Source: Parapedobacter koreensis
Lineage (GTDB): Bacteria; Bacteroidota; Bacteroidia; Sphingobacteriales; Sphingobacteriaceae
Direction: 5' to 3'
Assembly: GCF_900109365.1 (NCBI RefSeq)
Contig: NZ_FNZR01000004.1
Span: forward strand, 124,001 to 188,000
DNA length: 64,000 nt
The position numbers were made by a program, and so were the translations under genes. Numbering within the stretch: the stretch's first letter is position 1; each line of letters opens with the position of its first letter. This document shows, piece by piece, positions 1 through 8,508 of this stretch. The notes beneath the pieces are model-generated. The model did no database searches. It was not told where the DNA came from and saw only the letters and a program-made list of their open reading frames with translations.

Positions 1-1
1 A

Positions 2-286
2 CACCAAGCCATTTTAGAAGCTGCGGAAGCCCGTTTGCGTCCTATTTTGATGACCAGTTTAGCCATCGCATTGGGCGCACTGCCGATTGCAGTTGCATTC
101 GGAGCGGCGGCAACCAGCCGTATCGGGATGGGTGTCGTGATTGTAGGGGGAACGCTTTTCTCCTTGGTACTTACACTGTATATTATTCCCGCAGTGTATG
201 CGATGTGGTCTCGTGAACACAAAGGGAATCCCGAATTGGAAGAAGCCAAACGTATAGAAGAAGAAGTGATGGCTGGCGTGCATTAA
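2..286 (+). CDS. RND efflux transporter permease, C-terminal end (partial)
   Basis: The reading frame is open from the left edge and gives the last ~94 residues of an inner-membrane RND (AcrB/HAE1-type) drug efflux permease. The visible part holds the typical final membrane segments: a RPILMTSLAIALGALP stretch, then a GMGVVIVGGTLFSLVLTLYI helix and a short charged tail rich in Glu. In this family the permease works with a periplasmic adaptor and an outer membrane TolC channel to expel hydrophobic compounds using the proton gradient. The TolC-like gene begins 21 bp downstream on the same strand, so the two are almost certainly one operon. The substrate cannot be told from this fragment. Confidence 0.9.
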   Translation, partial: HQAILEAAEARLRPILMTSLAIALGALPIAVAFGAAATSRIGMGVVIVGGTLFSLVLTLYIIPAVYAMWSREHKGNPELEEAKRIEEEVMAGVH

Positions 287-307
287 CGTGGTCGGTGTGC
301 ATTAATT

Positions 308-1609
308 ATGAAGAAACTTATTTATATTCTATTTGCTGTCATTCCTTATTTCGGAGTCGCTCAACCAGAACTTACCTTAGAAGAGGCCATTGTGCTTGCG
401 TTGAACAACAACTATGATATTCGCTTAGTGGCGAAGGACGTAGCAATTGCAGAAAACAATGTCCATGTTGGAAATGCGGGTATGCTGCCTGTGGTCAGTG
501 GCGACGTGTCGTCGAGCGCGAGTATCCAGAATACCGAGCAGACCTTATTGAGCGGGGAAACCCGATCGTTGCGGGGAGCCAAAAACCGATCCACGGCTTA
601 TGGTGCCAGCCTTGACTGGACGATATTTGATGGATTGCAGATGTTTACCCGTTACGAACAGCTGAAGGAGCTGAAGGCATTAGGTGATGCCAACCTGAAG
701 TCCGCCATCTTGACGACGGTATTTGATGTGATGAGTGCCTATTTTGATTTGGTGCAACAACAGCAGCTCATCAATGCTACCCAAACGGCGTTGGAGCTAT
801 CGGCCTTTCGCTATCAAACAGCGGAGAACCGGTACCAGATTGGCCGTGCTTCGAAATTGGATGTGCTGGCGGCGAGTGTAGACATGAATACCGACACGAC
901 GAACCTATTGAGGCAGCGTGATCAGTACCGGAGCACACAGATCCGGCTTAATGAATTGTTGGCACGTGACGTGAATATCGATTTTGGGGTGACGGATACC
1001 ATTATCATTGCTCATGATCTGAATTATGAAACGCTCGCGAGATGGGCAAAACAATTGAATCCAACCTTACAATCGGCCATCGTGAGCCATCGAATCAGCG
1101 AATTGGAACTGAAACGTGTGAAAGGCGAGCGTTACCCCGTGGTTAGCGTGTCATCGTCCTATACCCGTTCGCAATCCAGGGCGGCGCTTGGCTTTTCAAC
1201 CCGATCGCGAAACAATGGGTTTAACTACGGCATTGCGGCTTCGATGAATATCTTTAATGGGTTTATGCAACGCCGCAACGAACAAAATGCGGAGTTTTCT
1301 ATGGAGGCTGCAGAAATAGAGGTGGATAGGATAAGTAAAAATATAGAAGCGCAATTACTTGCTGCGTATCAAACTTATTTGATGAACCTGGAACTCGTGC
1401 GGCTTGAGGAAAGGAATAAGCTTATCGCGCAGGAAAACATGGACATCACGCTTGAGAAATTCAAACTGGGTAGCATCGCTCCCTTAGAGTTTCGCGAAGC
1501 ACAGCGTAATTTTGTGGATGCAAGCACACGGTATAGCACCGCCCAATTTCAAGCAAAACTGGCAGAAATAACACTCAACCAGATTGCGGGGACACTCAAA
1601 ACGGAGTAA
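308..1609 (+). CDS. TolC family outer membrane efflux protein
   Basis: 433 residues, the usual length for TolC/OprM-type outer membrane channels. A signal peptide occupies residues 1-19 (MKKLIYILFAVIPYFGVAQ), followed by the conserved PELTLEEAIVLALNNN start of the first OEP repeat; a second repeat begins near residue 245. The long amphipathic helices rich in Gln, Glu and Leu are typical of the periplasmic tunnel. It forms the exit duct of a tripartite pump with the RND permease immediately upstream. No lipobox Cys is seen, so it is probably not lipidated. Assignment to the family is firm; the exported substrate is unknown. Confidence 0.93.
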   Translation: MKKLIYILFAVIPYFGVAQPELTLEEAIVLALNNNYDIRLVAKDVAIAENNVHVGNAGMLPVVSGDVSSSASIQNTEQTLLSGETRSLRGAKNRSTAYGASLDWTIFDGLQMFTRYEQLKELKALGDANLKSAILTTVFDVMSAYFDLVQQQQLINATQTALELSAFRYQTAENRYQIGRASKLDVLAASVDMNTDTTNLLRQRDQYRSTQIRLNELLARDVNIDFGVTDTIIIAHDLNYETLARWAKQLNPTLQSAIVSHRISELELKRVKGERYPVVSVSSSYTRSQSRAALGFSTRSRNNGFNYGIAASMNIFNGFMQRRNEQNAEFSMEAAEIEVDRISKNIEAQLLAAYQTYLMNLELVRLEERNKLIAQENMDITLEKFKLGSIAPLEFREAQRNFVDASTRYSTAQFQAKLAEITLNQIAGTLKTE

Positions 1610-1624
1610 TACCTACGAAAATAC

Positions 1625-1655
1625 TTGTAAAAAAAACCAATTTTAGCTAAGTTTG
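1625..1655 (+). promoter_or_regulatory. Bacteroidota-type promoter upstream of the N-acetylglucosamine kinase gene
   Basis: TTG at 1625-1627 and TAAGTTTG at 1648-1655, 20 bases apart, match the Bacteroidota -33/-7 pattern (TTG, TAnnTTTG). The expected transcript start near 1662 leaves a leader of about 37 bases before the ATG at 1699. Confidence 0.6.
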
Positions 1656-1698
1656 ATATCCTGAAGAAAAGGAAGCTAACATATAACGGTTATATGGA

Positions 1699-2565
1699 AT
1701 GATATTAGTAGCAGATAGTGGTTCCTCGCAATCGGATTGGATATTGGCACTGCCTGATGGTAAGCGGCTGGCGTTTACAACCAAAGGATTGAATCCTTTT
1801 TTTGTGAATGAGAAGGATATCGCTAAAATCATCCAGAACGTGCCGGAAATTTTACCCTATGCAGACCGTGTAAGCGAAGTGTATTTTTTTGGGTCGGGGT
1901 GTACGAGCCCAGATAGGCGTGAAATGGTTTCCAATGCGTTGTCGCAACTTTTTCATCACGCGTTCATTTCGGTGGAAACCGATCTGGTCGGCGCAGCATA
2001 TGCAGCATGTGGCAACCGCAAGGGGTATATCGCTACGCTGGGCACCGGATCCGACATCAGCTTCTTCGATGGGCAGGACGTGCTTCCTACACGACAAGGG
2101 ATTGGCTATGTGTTGGGTGACGAAGGTTCTGGCGTATGGTTTGGAAAACAGCTTGTGACACAATTTTTATACGGCACCATGCCTGCAGATCTGTCGGATA
2201 GGTTTCGATCAAGATATCGGATTAATAAAGAAATCGTCATTAAAAATGTCTATCAACGGGCTTCGCCAAATGCTTATTTAGCTTCCTTTGCTGTTTTCAT
2301 GGGCGAGCACATCCATCATCCATTTGTGGATGAATTGCTGAAGGACGGATTTAGGGAGTTTATTACGACAAATATCGAGTTGTTTTCCGATTACCGGGAT
2401 TATGTATGCCACTTTGTGGGATCCATTGCCTTCCATTTCAAGGATCAATTGCGGGAAGTATGCGAACAACAAGGGGTGGAGATTGGTAAAATATTGAGAC
2501 GACCGATTGAGGAATTGTTTGATTATATCATTCAACGGGAGAAAAATTATGAAATACAGCTCTAG
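1699..2565 (+). CDS. N-acetylglucosamine kinase (BadF/BadG/BcrA/BcrD ATPase family)
   Basis: 288 residues. The N-terminal phosphate-1 motif ADSGSSQSDW (residues 5-14) and a second glycine-rich ATP motif, TLGTGSD (113-119), followed by GDEGSGVWFGK (140-150), are those of the ASKHA-fold amino-sugar kinases annotated as N-acetylglucosamine kinase in Bacteroidota. The likely catalytic Asp lies in SVETDLVGAAYA (residue 95). The enzyme would phosphorylate GlcNAc (or a related muropeptide sugar) with ATP, probably in cell-wall recycling. The ATG at 1699 is chosen because an ATG at 1694 is followed at once by a stop. It has its own promoter and stands alone between the efflux operon and a peroxidase gene. 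Confidence 0.85.
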   Translation: MILVADSGSSQSDWILALPDGKRLAFTTKGLNPFFVNEKDIAKIIQNVPEILPYADRVSEVYFFGSGCTSPDRREMVSNALSQLFHHAFISVETDLVGAAYAACGNRKGYIATLGTGSDISFFDGQDVLPTRQGIGYVLGDEGSGVWFGKQLVTQFLYGTMPADLSDRFRSRYRINKEIVIKNVYQRASPNAYLASFAVFMGEHIHHPFVDELLKDGFREFITTNIELFSDYRDYVCHFVGSIAFHFKDQLREVCEQQGVEIGKILRRPIEELFDYIIQREKNYEIQL

Positions 2566-2607
2566 GCCATTACATAACAGTTGAAGTTAAACTTAAAAAA
2601 GATAAAA

Positions 2608-3123
2608 ATGAAAACGATGGTATTATTAGTAATTTCGATGATATTGACGTCATCATCCAATGATGTGTATCAGTTTACCTTTACGTCCATAGACGGTAAG
2701 CAGGTAAATCTTGCTCAGTTCAAGGGCAAAAAGTTGCTGATTGTGAATACGGCTTCGGAATGTGGGTTTACCAAACAGTATGCCGGCTTGCAAGAATTGG
2801 CAGAAAAATATGGGGATAAAGTGGTGGTGATCGGTTTCCCAGCCAATAATTTCGGTGGCCAAGAACCCGGAAGCAATGAAGAAATTAAAGGTTTTTGTGA
2901 GAAAAACTTTGGCGTGACGTTTCTGTTGGCCGAGAAAAGCAGTGTGAAAGGCGATGATATCTCACCGCTCTTTAAATACCTGACGGATACTGAAAATGCT
3001 GATTTCACTGGAGAGGTTAAATGGAATTTTGAGAAATTTCTTATTGACGAGCAGGGTAATCTGGTCCATCGTTTTCGGTCAAAAGTAGAACCAATGAGCG
3101 ACGAGCTGCTCAGCAAATTGTAA
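2608..3123 (+). CDS. Glutathione peroxidase family protein, exported or membrane-anchored
   Basis: Thiol peroxidase of the GPx family, reducing H2O2 or lipid peroxides with thioredoxin or glutathione. The peroxidatic Cys is in the NTASECGFTKQY motif (Cys where some members carry selenocysteine), the Gln in NFGGQEPGSNEEI and the Trp/Asn in KWNFEKFL, so the catalytic tetrad is complete. The ATG at 2608 is preferred over the TTG at 2581 because it puts a hydrophobic segment (MVLLVISMILTS) right at the N terminus, suggesting export; the TTG start would add nine basic residues. It converges head-to-tail with tdk, only 2 bp away. Confidence 0.9.
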   Translation: MKTMVLLVISMILTSSSNDVYQFTFTSIDGKQVNLAQFKGKKLLIVNTASECGFTKQYAGLQELAEKYGDKVVVIGFPANNFGGQEPGSNEEIKGFCEKNFGVTFLLAEKSSVKGDDISPLFKYLTDTENADFTGEVKWNFEKFLIDEQGNLVHRFRSKVEPMSDELLSKL

Positions 3124-3125
3124 TG

Positions 3126-3707
3126 CTATTCGTTATTGCGGTAAAAACACGCACGGCACCTGGGTTCATAACTTTCTTTTTCGCCCAATAATAGCTTTTG
3201 CTTGTCTTTAGCAATGCGGTACGAATAATTTGCCGGCGCTCCGCAGCGCATACATACCGCATGCACCTTGGTGACATGCTCGGCAATGGCCATTAAAGCA
3301 GGAATCGGGCCGAAAGGGCGTCCCTTAAAATCCATGTCCAAGCCAGCGATGATTACCCGGATTCCACGGTTGGCCAGTGTATTGCACGTGTTAGGTAATT
3401 CATCATCAAAAAATTGGGCTTCATCGATGCCGACAACACGGGTACTGCTGCTCAATAATAAGATTGCCGAAGAATGGTCAACAGGCGTGGATGGGATGTG
3501 GTTGCTATCATGCGATATAATATCCGTCTGATGATAACGTGTATCCATCGTTGGTTTGAAGATTTCCACATCAAGTTTGGCAAATTGAGCTCGCCGCATC
3601 CTGCGGATGAGCTCCTCCGTTTTGCCAGAAAACATCGAACCACAAATCACTTCAATGCTCCCGTATGATGCATCGCGCTGCACAAATCGATCTTCTGAAA
3701 ATAGCAT
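3126..3707 (-). CDS. tdk: Thymidine kinase
   Basis: Type II thymidine kinase, 193 residues, phosphorylating thymidine to dTMP in nucleotide salvage. The P-loop [10 protein letters not shown] lies at residues 23-32, the Walker B/DEAQFF motif around residue 96, and the structural zinc site is made of CMRCG and the C-terminal RCRACF pair. The lasso-loop region with a tyrosine-rich NYSYR precedes the second zinc pair. All landmarks are intact. Confidence 0.97.
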   Translation of the reverse strand: MLFSEDRFVQRDASYGSIEVICGSMFSGKTEELIRRMRRAQFAKLDVEIFKPTMDTRYHQTDIISHDSNHIPSTPVDHSSAILLLSSSTRVVGIDEAQFFDDELPNTCNTLANRGIRVIIAGLDMDFKGRPFGPIPALMAIAEHVTKVHAVCMRCGAPANYSYRIAKDKQKLLLGEKESYEPRCRACFYRNNE

Positions 3708-3877
3708 GTTCGTATCGTCTTATTCCACTTGGATCACTTGAATTATCTGCTGCCAAGAAGTGCTAATATCAGAATTTAATGTTAATTTTGACTCATCTTT
3801 CGTTTGTAATATAACTCACTTGACGATCAAATGAAGTGGTTGCAACGTAATAAGTAAGCGTTTTTTATCCCAACAGT

Positions 3878-4789
3878 ATGGCGACGAAACAGCAAGTTTT
3901 AGCACGAATAACAGCATTACTGAAAGACATCAACGACCAATATGAACAATTGAGCGGTGATGTAACGACAAATCATGCATTAAAAGGAGAACTCTTTGAA
4001 TCCACTGCGAGCTACTTTGCCGCACTCGCGGCATTATACAACAAATTGCTGAAAACGGATGAGCGCAATTTGCCGGCGGCATCAGCTGTATTGGAGGAAC
4101 AGCCTGATCAAATTGCATTTGCAGCAGCGCATGAAAAGGATGAGACCCTTGATGAGGAAGTGCTCGCTGAAACGGAATCGCAAGACGAGACTTTTTTCAC
4201 CCCTACCATTGGTGCAGAGACTGAGCAGGCCATTCATGCGGCACAATTTGAAGATGTACGGGAAAATAAGGAGGCGGACGTGGCCGATGAATCCGAACCA
4301 ACTGATGAAGGCCAAAACAGCATCACGGAAAAAAGTGATGACGATGAGGTTGCTGAAAACGTGGTCAACGAAGTCACCATCGCGGAAAAAGAGGTAAGTC
4401 TGGGCGCTTCCGATCTGCCTGCTGCGCCTGTCAGCGAGCCGGAGAAAGCTGCCCGCCCGCTGACACTGAATGAGCTAATTTCAGCGCAACGGAAGGCAGG
4501 GACTACCGGTGCCAATTCGCTCTTTGCAGCGCGCCGGGGAGGGGATAGCGAACGAATTACAGACATTAAATCGGCTATCAGCCTTAATGACAAATTGCTG
4601 TTCATTAAGGATCTTTTCAACGGCTATAGCCTGGCATATAGCGAAGCGATCGAATTGCTCAACCGGTATGATGATTTTGCTTCGGCGGATGCTTTCCTGC
4701 AAACCAATTATGCGGAGAAGAATAGGTGGTCAGAAAAACAGCCCACGGTGGATAAACTGTATGCCATCCTGAGGAAACGATTTGGCTAA
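3878..4789 (+). CDS. Conserved hypothetical protein with acidic linker
   Basis: 303 residues, no family recognised with certainty. The N-terminal ~65 residues look helical ([19 protein letters not shown]...[14 protein letters not shown]). A highly acidic, low-complexity linker (about residues 75-190, mostly Glu, Asp, Ala) follows, and then a compact C-terminal domain starting near [16 protein letters not shown] that contains [19 protein letters not shown] and ends in YAILRKRFG. This linker-plus-helical-tail plan is common in Bacteroidota conserved proteins of unknown role. It is soluble, with no signal peptide. Confidence 0.75.
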   Translation: MATKQQVLARITALLKDINDQYEQLSGDVTTNHALKGELFESTASYFAALAALYNKLLKTDERNLPAASAVLEEQPDQIAFAAAHEKDETLDEEVLAETESQDETFFTPTIGAETEQAIHAAQFEDVRENKEADVADESEPTDEGQNSITEKSDDDEVAENVVNEVTIAEKEVSLGASDLPAAPVSEPEKAARPLTLNELISAQRKAGTTGANSLFAARRGGDSERITDIKSAISLNDKLLFIKDLFNGYSLAYSEAIELLNRYDDFASADAFLQTNYAEKNRWSEKQPTVDKLYAILRKRFG

Positions 4790-4793
4790 ACCC

Positions 4794-6011
4794 TCATTTC
4801 AAACTCACTGCCCCATAGCGTGAACTGATGCTTATTGAGCTATTGACGGCCTTATTCCAATAACCGGTGTAACTCTTTGATGTATTACCCTCGGATTTGC
4901 TTTCTATGTTTATGCGGTTGTGATCATAATCAAATCCACCATAACTGATCGCCACGTTAAAGTTGAACGCGGCATCATCTGCGGGCTTGATATGGATACT
5001 TGAATAAGAAGCTGCGACATTAGCTTTTTGTATGGCTGGGCCGATCCCCATCTCAAATCCACCACTATAACGCAGGCTGATGTCTGCCTCCCGATTGACT
5101 TTGCCAATATAGCCGCCGCTGGAGATATTCATGGCTAAGGAGATCTTTTCGGTTTCAGACAGGGTGAACCCACCATAACGGACGGACACGTCGCCTTCGT
5201 TGAGGTATTGTACATCGGCTTTAGAATAGGCCACGGCCAACGAATTATCCGGACCGTTGAGACGACCAGCCTGCAGGCTACCGTAGCTTACCGAGATGGC
5301 CACTTTGCCGTCCCTGTCATCCAATTCAATAGCTCCGTAACGATTGGCCAACGCCAATTCATTTTCCTTCGGCATATAGACCTCATAGTCTATCTGCAAT
5401 GCACGATGTGCGGTACCACTGGTCAATGAAGACCACCAGCCGGATTCGTCCGAAGAAGCAATATTGGTCTTGAAAGATATGCTATTTGCTGATTTTGATT
5501 CGTCGATATTTACCCGATCAAAGGCAGATTCAGCCCTCTTTTCTGAATTTTCAGCGGTGCGGATTTTTATCGTCACTTTTATTTCGTTGCGGTTCCAATT
5601 GTGGAGTGTGATTTTGCCATACCGGTTGTCAATGCTAACCTTCGTATGATGGTTGATTGGATAAACTTTCTCAATGACCTTCTCCTTTTGAAAGCCCAAA
5701 GGGCTAGTCATGTCGTATGGGTTCCCAAATTGCTCCCAATCAATGCCGGCGATTTCTAAGGCAGCTTGCTCGGCTTTTGCTTCCGAAAGCGCAGCAATTT
5801 CTTCTATGTCATCAGCCAGGGTCTCAAAATCGATATCTTCCAGGGCGTCCAGCATCTCCAGGCCGATTTTCGAGATCAATTCCCTGATGGTTTCTACCGT
5901 TGTATTCAGCGTCGTTTCTTTCTGGATATGCCGATCGGATTGAGCGAATGCTCCCAGGTGAAACAATGAGCATAGGATGAGTAGTAATGTAAATGTATTA
6001 AATCTGTTCAT
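4794..6011 (-). CDS. Exported beta-repeat protein (DUF4097-like), last gene of an ECF sigma operon
   Basis: 405 residues with a signal peptide (residues 1-23, ending LGAFAQ). After a helical N-terminal part, the rest is a series of short beta-strand units, each marked by an aromatic-glycine step such as NRYGKITL, NRYGAIEL, VSYGSLQA, VRYGGFTL, LRYSGGFE and ISYGGFDY, spaced 20-25 residues apart. This suggests a right-handed beta-helix like the DUF4097/GIN 'head' proteins. It overlaps the upstream membrane protein gene by 14 bp and follows an ECF sigma gene, so it is probably the output or sensor end of that envelope-response operon. No enzyme motif is seen. Confidence 0.75.
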   Translation of the reverse strand: MNRFNTFTLLLILCSLFHLGAFAQSDRHIQKETTLNTTVETIRELISKIGLEMLDALEDIDFETLADDIEEIAALSEAKAEQAALEIAGIDWEQFGNPYDMTSPLGFQKEKVIEKVYPINHHTKVSIDNRYGKITLHNWNRNEIKVTIKIRTAENSEKRAESAFDRVNIDESKSANSISFKTNIASSDESGWWSSLTSGTAHRALQIDYEVYMPKENELALANRYGAIELDDRDGKVAISVSYGSLQAGRLNGPDNSLAVAYSKADVQYLNEGDVSVRYGGFTLSETEKISLAMNISSGGYIGKVNREADISLRYSGGFEMGIGPAIQKANVAASYSSIHIKPADDAAFNFNVAISYGGFDYDHNRINIESKSEGNTSKSYTGYWNKAVNSSISISSRYGAVSLK

Positions 6012-6558
6012 TTTTGGTTTGGTTTTTCGTATTGTTGATGTAATTCAGTATTTCCATTTGCTGGCTTAGTACTTCAATTTGTGCTTGAAGATTGCGTATC
6101 ATGGCCTCCAATGTCAGTTCTTTATTGGGGCTTTTCACAAATTCCTGTTTCAGCATTTCATAATTGGCTTCCATTTGATGGAGCACTTTCGAAAACTCCC
6201 CGTACAATGCCGGATCGGATGTTGCGATATATGCAATGGAGTCTTTTTTCTGTGTGACCAACCGAGCATACACCTGTTGTTCTGCGGCGAGATGCGGATT
6301 TACCTGGCTGTAATCGTCATAGGCGTGTTTCCTTCCGTAAAAGTAGATAACGATGCCCGCTGTGCCGATCAAAAATGTGATAGCTGCCACTTTCAGTACC
6401 TGTATCACCCAGGGTTTGCCGGTCATGGGGCTATCATGACGTGATTGCTCTTGCTGGTCCAAATTGCTGGCTATGCGTTGCCACAGATCTGCGGGCGGAT
6501 TAGCATCATCAAATGCTGCCTTGTTTTCCGCTATGAATGTTTTTAGATCCTTTTTCAT
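5998..6558 (-). CDS. Membrane protein, probable anti-sigma factor
   Basis: 186 residues: a cytoplasmic N-terminal part (MKKDLKTFIAENKAAFDDANPP...LWQRIASNLD), one membrane helix around residues 53-75 (VLKVAAITFLIGTAGIVIYFYG) and a periplasmic coiled-coil tail ending in repeated Gln/Leu heptads. This is the usual shape of single-pass anti-sigma proteins lying directly after ECF sigma genes, although no zinc-binding ZAS motif is seen. It sits 22 bp after the sigma gene and overlaps the exported beta-repeat protein. The anti-sigma role is inferred from position and topology only. Confidence 0.7.
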   Translation of the reverse strand: MKKDLKTFIAENKAAFDDANPPADLWQRIASNLDQQEQSRHDSPMTGKPWVIQVLKVAAITFLIGTAGIVIYFYGRKHAYDDYSQVNPHLAAEQQVYARLVTQKKDSIAYIATSDPALYGEFSKVLHQMEANYEMLKQEFVKSPNKELTLEAMIRNLQAQIEVLSQQMEILNYINNTKNQTKNEQI

Positions 6559-6580
6559 TTCTTCTCCTTTTATAACGCCA

Positions 6581-7117
6581 TCAATTCACTAAATAATCCA
6601 ATAGTTTACGCTTTCCCCTAAGGAATTGGCTCCGTGAAGTCGCTTCACTGATGCGTAATATATGCGCAATTTCTTCATGGTCATATCCTTCAAGCAAATA
6701 TAAGGTAAGTACCAATCGATAGCCATCGGGTAATTTACGGATGGCATCTTTAATGGCACCGACTTTCAATTCGATGTCGTTTTCTTCTATCTCCTCTTCG
6801 GCGATCTCGTCTCCTTCTTCGAGTGATTGTAACTGTAATTTTCGTTTGCGCAGGGTGGATATGGATTTGTTTATCACGATTTGTTTTATCCAAAGCCCGA
6901 AGGTACTTTCCTGACGGAAACTATCCAACCGTGTAAATGCGTCAATAAATGCTTCTTGCAATACATCAGCAGCCTCAGCTTCATCCTGTACGATGCGTAA
7001 AGCCGTATTATACATGGCTTTTGCATACAGGTTGTATAATTTAAATTGGGATTGGCGGTCACCTTGTTTACAGGCCACGACCAATTCATAATGCTTATCA
7101 TTGAATGAGGCTTCCAA
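6581..7117 (-). CDS. ECF RNA polymerase sigma factor
   Basis: 178 residues. Sigma region 2 is seen in LYNLYAKAMYNTALRIV...EAADVLQEAFIDAFTRLDSFR, and region 4 in LPDGYRLVLTLYLLEGYDHEEIAHILRISEATSRSQFLRGKRKL. It would direct RNA polymerase to promoters of its own operon and perhaps envelope genes in response to a signal passed by the membrane protein encoded next. It is the first gene of a three-gene leftward operon. Confidence 0.93.
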   Translation of the reverse strand: MEASFNDKHYELVVACKQGDRQSQFKLYNLYAKAMYNTALRIVQDEAEAADVLQEAFIDAFTRLDSFRQESTFGLWIKQIVINKSISTLRKRKLQLQSLEEGDEIAEEEIEENDIELKVGAIKDAIRKLPDGYRLVLTLYLLEGYDHEEIAHILRISEATSRSQFLRGKRKLLDYLVN

Positions 7118-7283
7118 TTAGTTGCGTGCTATGATTCAAAAAATGTGTTATTACACCGCGTTCTGCTATCATTCCCAACCTGCTTTTGCTTAATAGACGC
7201 ATATAAGGATACGTGTGTTGCATCCCTTGCATAAAAAAGAACAAGCATGGGGTAAAAGGTGTTTTTCAGGTGTGGTGGATAAC

Positions 7284-7315
7284 TTGTGTATAAACGGCAA
7301 GTTAGTTAAGTTTGC
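7284..7315 (+). promoter_or_regulatory. Promoter of the RlmI-like gene, placing the transcript start at the ATG
   Basis: TTG at 7284-7286 and TAAGTTTG at 7308-7315 with 21 bases between them. A start 6-7 bases after the -7 element falls at or next to the ATG at 7321, so the mRNA may be leaderless. Confidence 0.55.
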
Positions 7316-7320
7316 GGCAG

Positions 7321-8508
7321 ATGCATATCATTAAACTCAAAAAAGGCAAAGACAAAGCCGCCCGCCAACTACATCCGTGGGTTTTTTCCGGCGCTATAGC
7401 AGATGTGGAAAAGAACCTTCATGATGGGGACACCGTGCAGGTGATCGATCAGTCGGGCGAATTTATCGCTTATGGCTTATTCAACAGCCAGTCGCGCGTA
7501 GCAATCCGGCTACTAACGTGGGATAGCAAACAGCTTCCGGATGAATCCTGGTGGAGAAACCGGATACAACAATCGATAGCGGCGCGGAAACACCTATTGA
7601 ATACACGTGATACCGATACATTACGACTTATTTTTGCCGAAGCAGACTTTTTGCCGGGATTGATAGTGGACAAGTATGGCGATTTTCTGGTGATCCAGGT
7701 ACACGCTGCTGGTATGGAGCGTATAAAACCAATTATCGTAGATGAACTGACCCGTTTGCTGGCTCCGCGCGGTATCTACGAACGCAGCGATGCCAATGCC
7801 CGTATGCATGAGGGACTGCCCTTGACCAATGGTGTGCTTGGCGGCATCCATCCACCCGAATGGGTAGAAGTCTCTGAAAACGGTATCCGTTACCGGGTGA
7901 ATATTGTAGAAGGCCAAAAATCGGGTTTTTACTGTGATCAGCGGGTCAATCGGCTACTTACATCCGAATATGCAGCAGGGAAAAGGGTGTTGGATTGTTT
8001 CTGCTATTCAGGTGGATTTTCGTTGAATGTATTGGCTCATGGGGCCAAGGAGGTCGTCAGTGTAGACAGTTCTGCTTTAGCCATCGAAACGTTGAACGCG
8101 AATATGATATTGAATGGCTTGAACGGAAGCAAGCAGCAAGCTATCCAAGCCGATGTAAATAAGCAACTTCGGGCATTTGCAGCGAGCGGCGAACGATTTG
8201 ACTTGATTATCCTCGATCCACCTAAATATGCGCCTTCACGTTCAAGCCTTGACAAAGCAGCCCGGGCATATAAAGATTTGAACCGAAGGGGACTGCTGCT
8301 GTTGGAACCTGGAGGTTTGTTAGCTACTTTTTCCTGCTCTGCAGCAATGGATATGGCTACCTTTAAGCAAGTATTAGCCTGGGCAGCTTTGGATGCGGGC
8401 AAGGAGATTCAATTTATCCGCCAGTTTACCCAACCCGAAGACCATCCCATACGAGCGTCCTTTCCCGAAGGGGAGTACCTGAAAGGATTGTTGTGCAGGG
8501 TTAACTGA
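7321..8508 (+). CDS. rlmI: Class I SAM-dependent rRNA methyltransferase, RlmI-like
   Basis: About 395 residues, the length of RlmI, which makes 5-methylcytosine in 23S rRNA (C1962 in E. coli). An N-terminal PUA-like RNA-binding domain (HIIKLKKGKDKAARQLHPWVFSGAI) precedes the Rossmann methyltransferase domain: SAM motif I is FCYSGGFSLNVLAHGA, the acidic SAM-ribose contact follows in VSVDSS, and motif IV is ILDPPKYAPS, with FSCSAA near the end supplying the catalytic Cys region. The ATG at 7321 is preferred over a TTG at 7312, which lies inside the -7 promoter element. Its 3' end overlaps the convergent aminotransferase gene by 8 bp. Confidence 0.85.
   Translation: MHIIKLKKGKDKAARQLHPWVFSGAIADVEKNLHDGDTVQVIDQSGEFIAYGLFNSQSRVAIRLLTWDSKQLPDESWWRNRIQQSIAARKHLLNTRDTDTLRLIFAEADFLPGLIVDKYGDFLVIQVHAAGMERIKPIIVDELTRLLAPRGIYERSDANARMHEGLPLTNGVLGGIHPPEWVEVSENGIRYRVNIVEGQKSGFYCDQRVNRLLTSEYAAGKRVLDCFCYSGGFSLNVLAHGAKEVVSVDSSALAIETLNANMILNGLNGSKQQAIQADVNKQLRAFAASGERFDLIILDPPKYAPSRSSLDKAARAYKDLNRRGLLLLEPGGLLATFSCSAAMDMATFKQVLAWAALDAGKEIQFIRQFTQPEDHPIRASFPEGEYLKGLLCRVN

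Noticed and set aside
1889-2158. Other-frame open frames inside the N-acetylglucosamine kinase gene and similar shadows throughout
   Set aside because: They lie within well-supported genes, lack domains and have poor codon usage.
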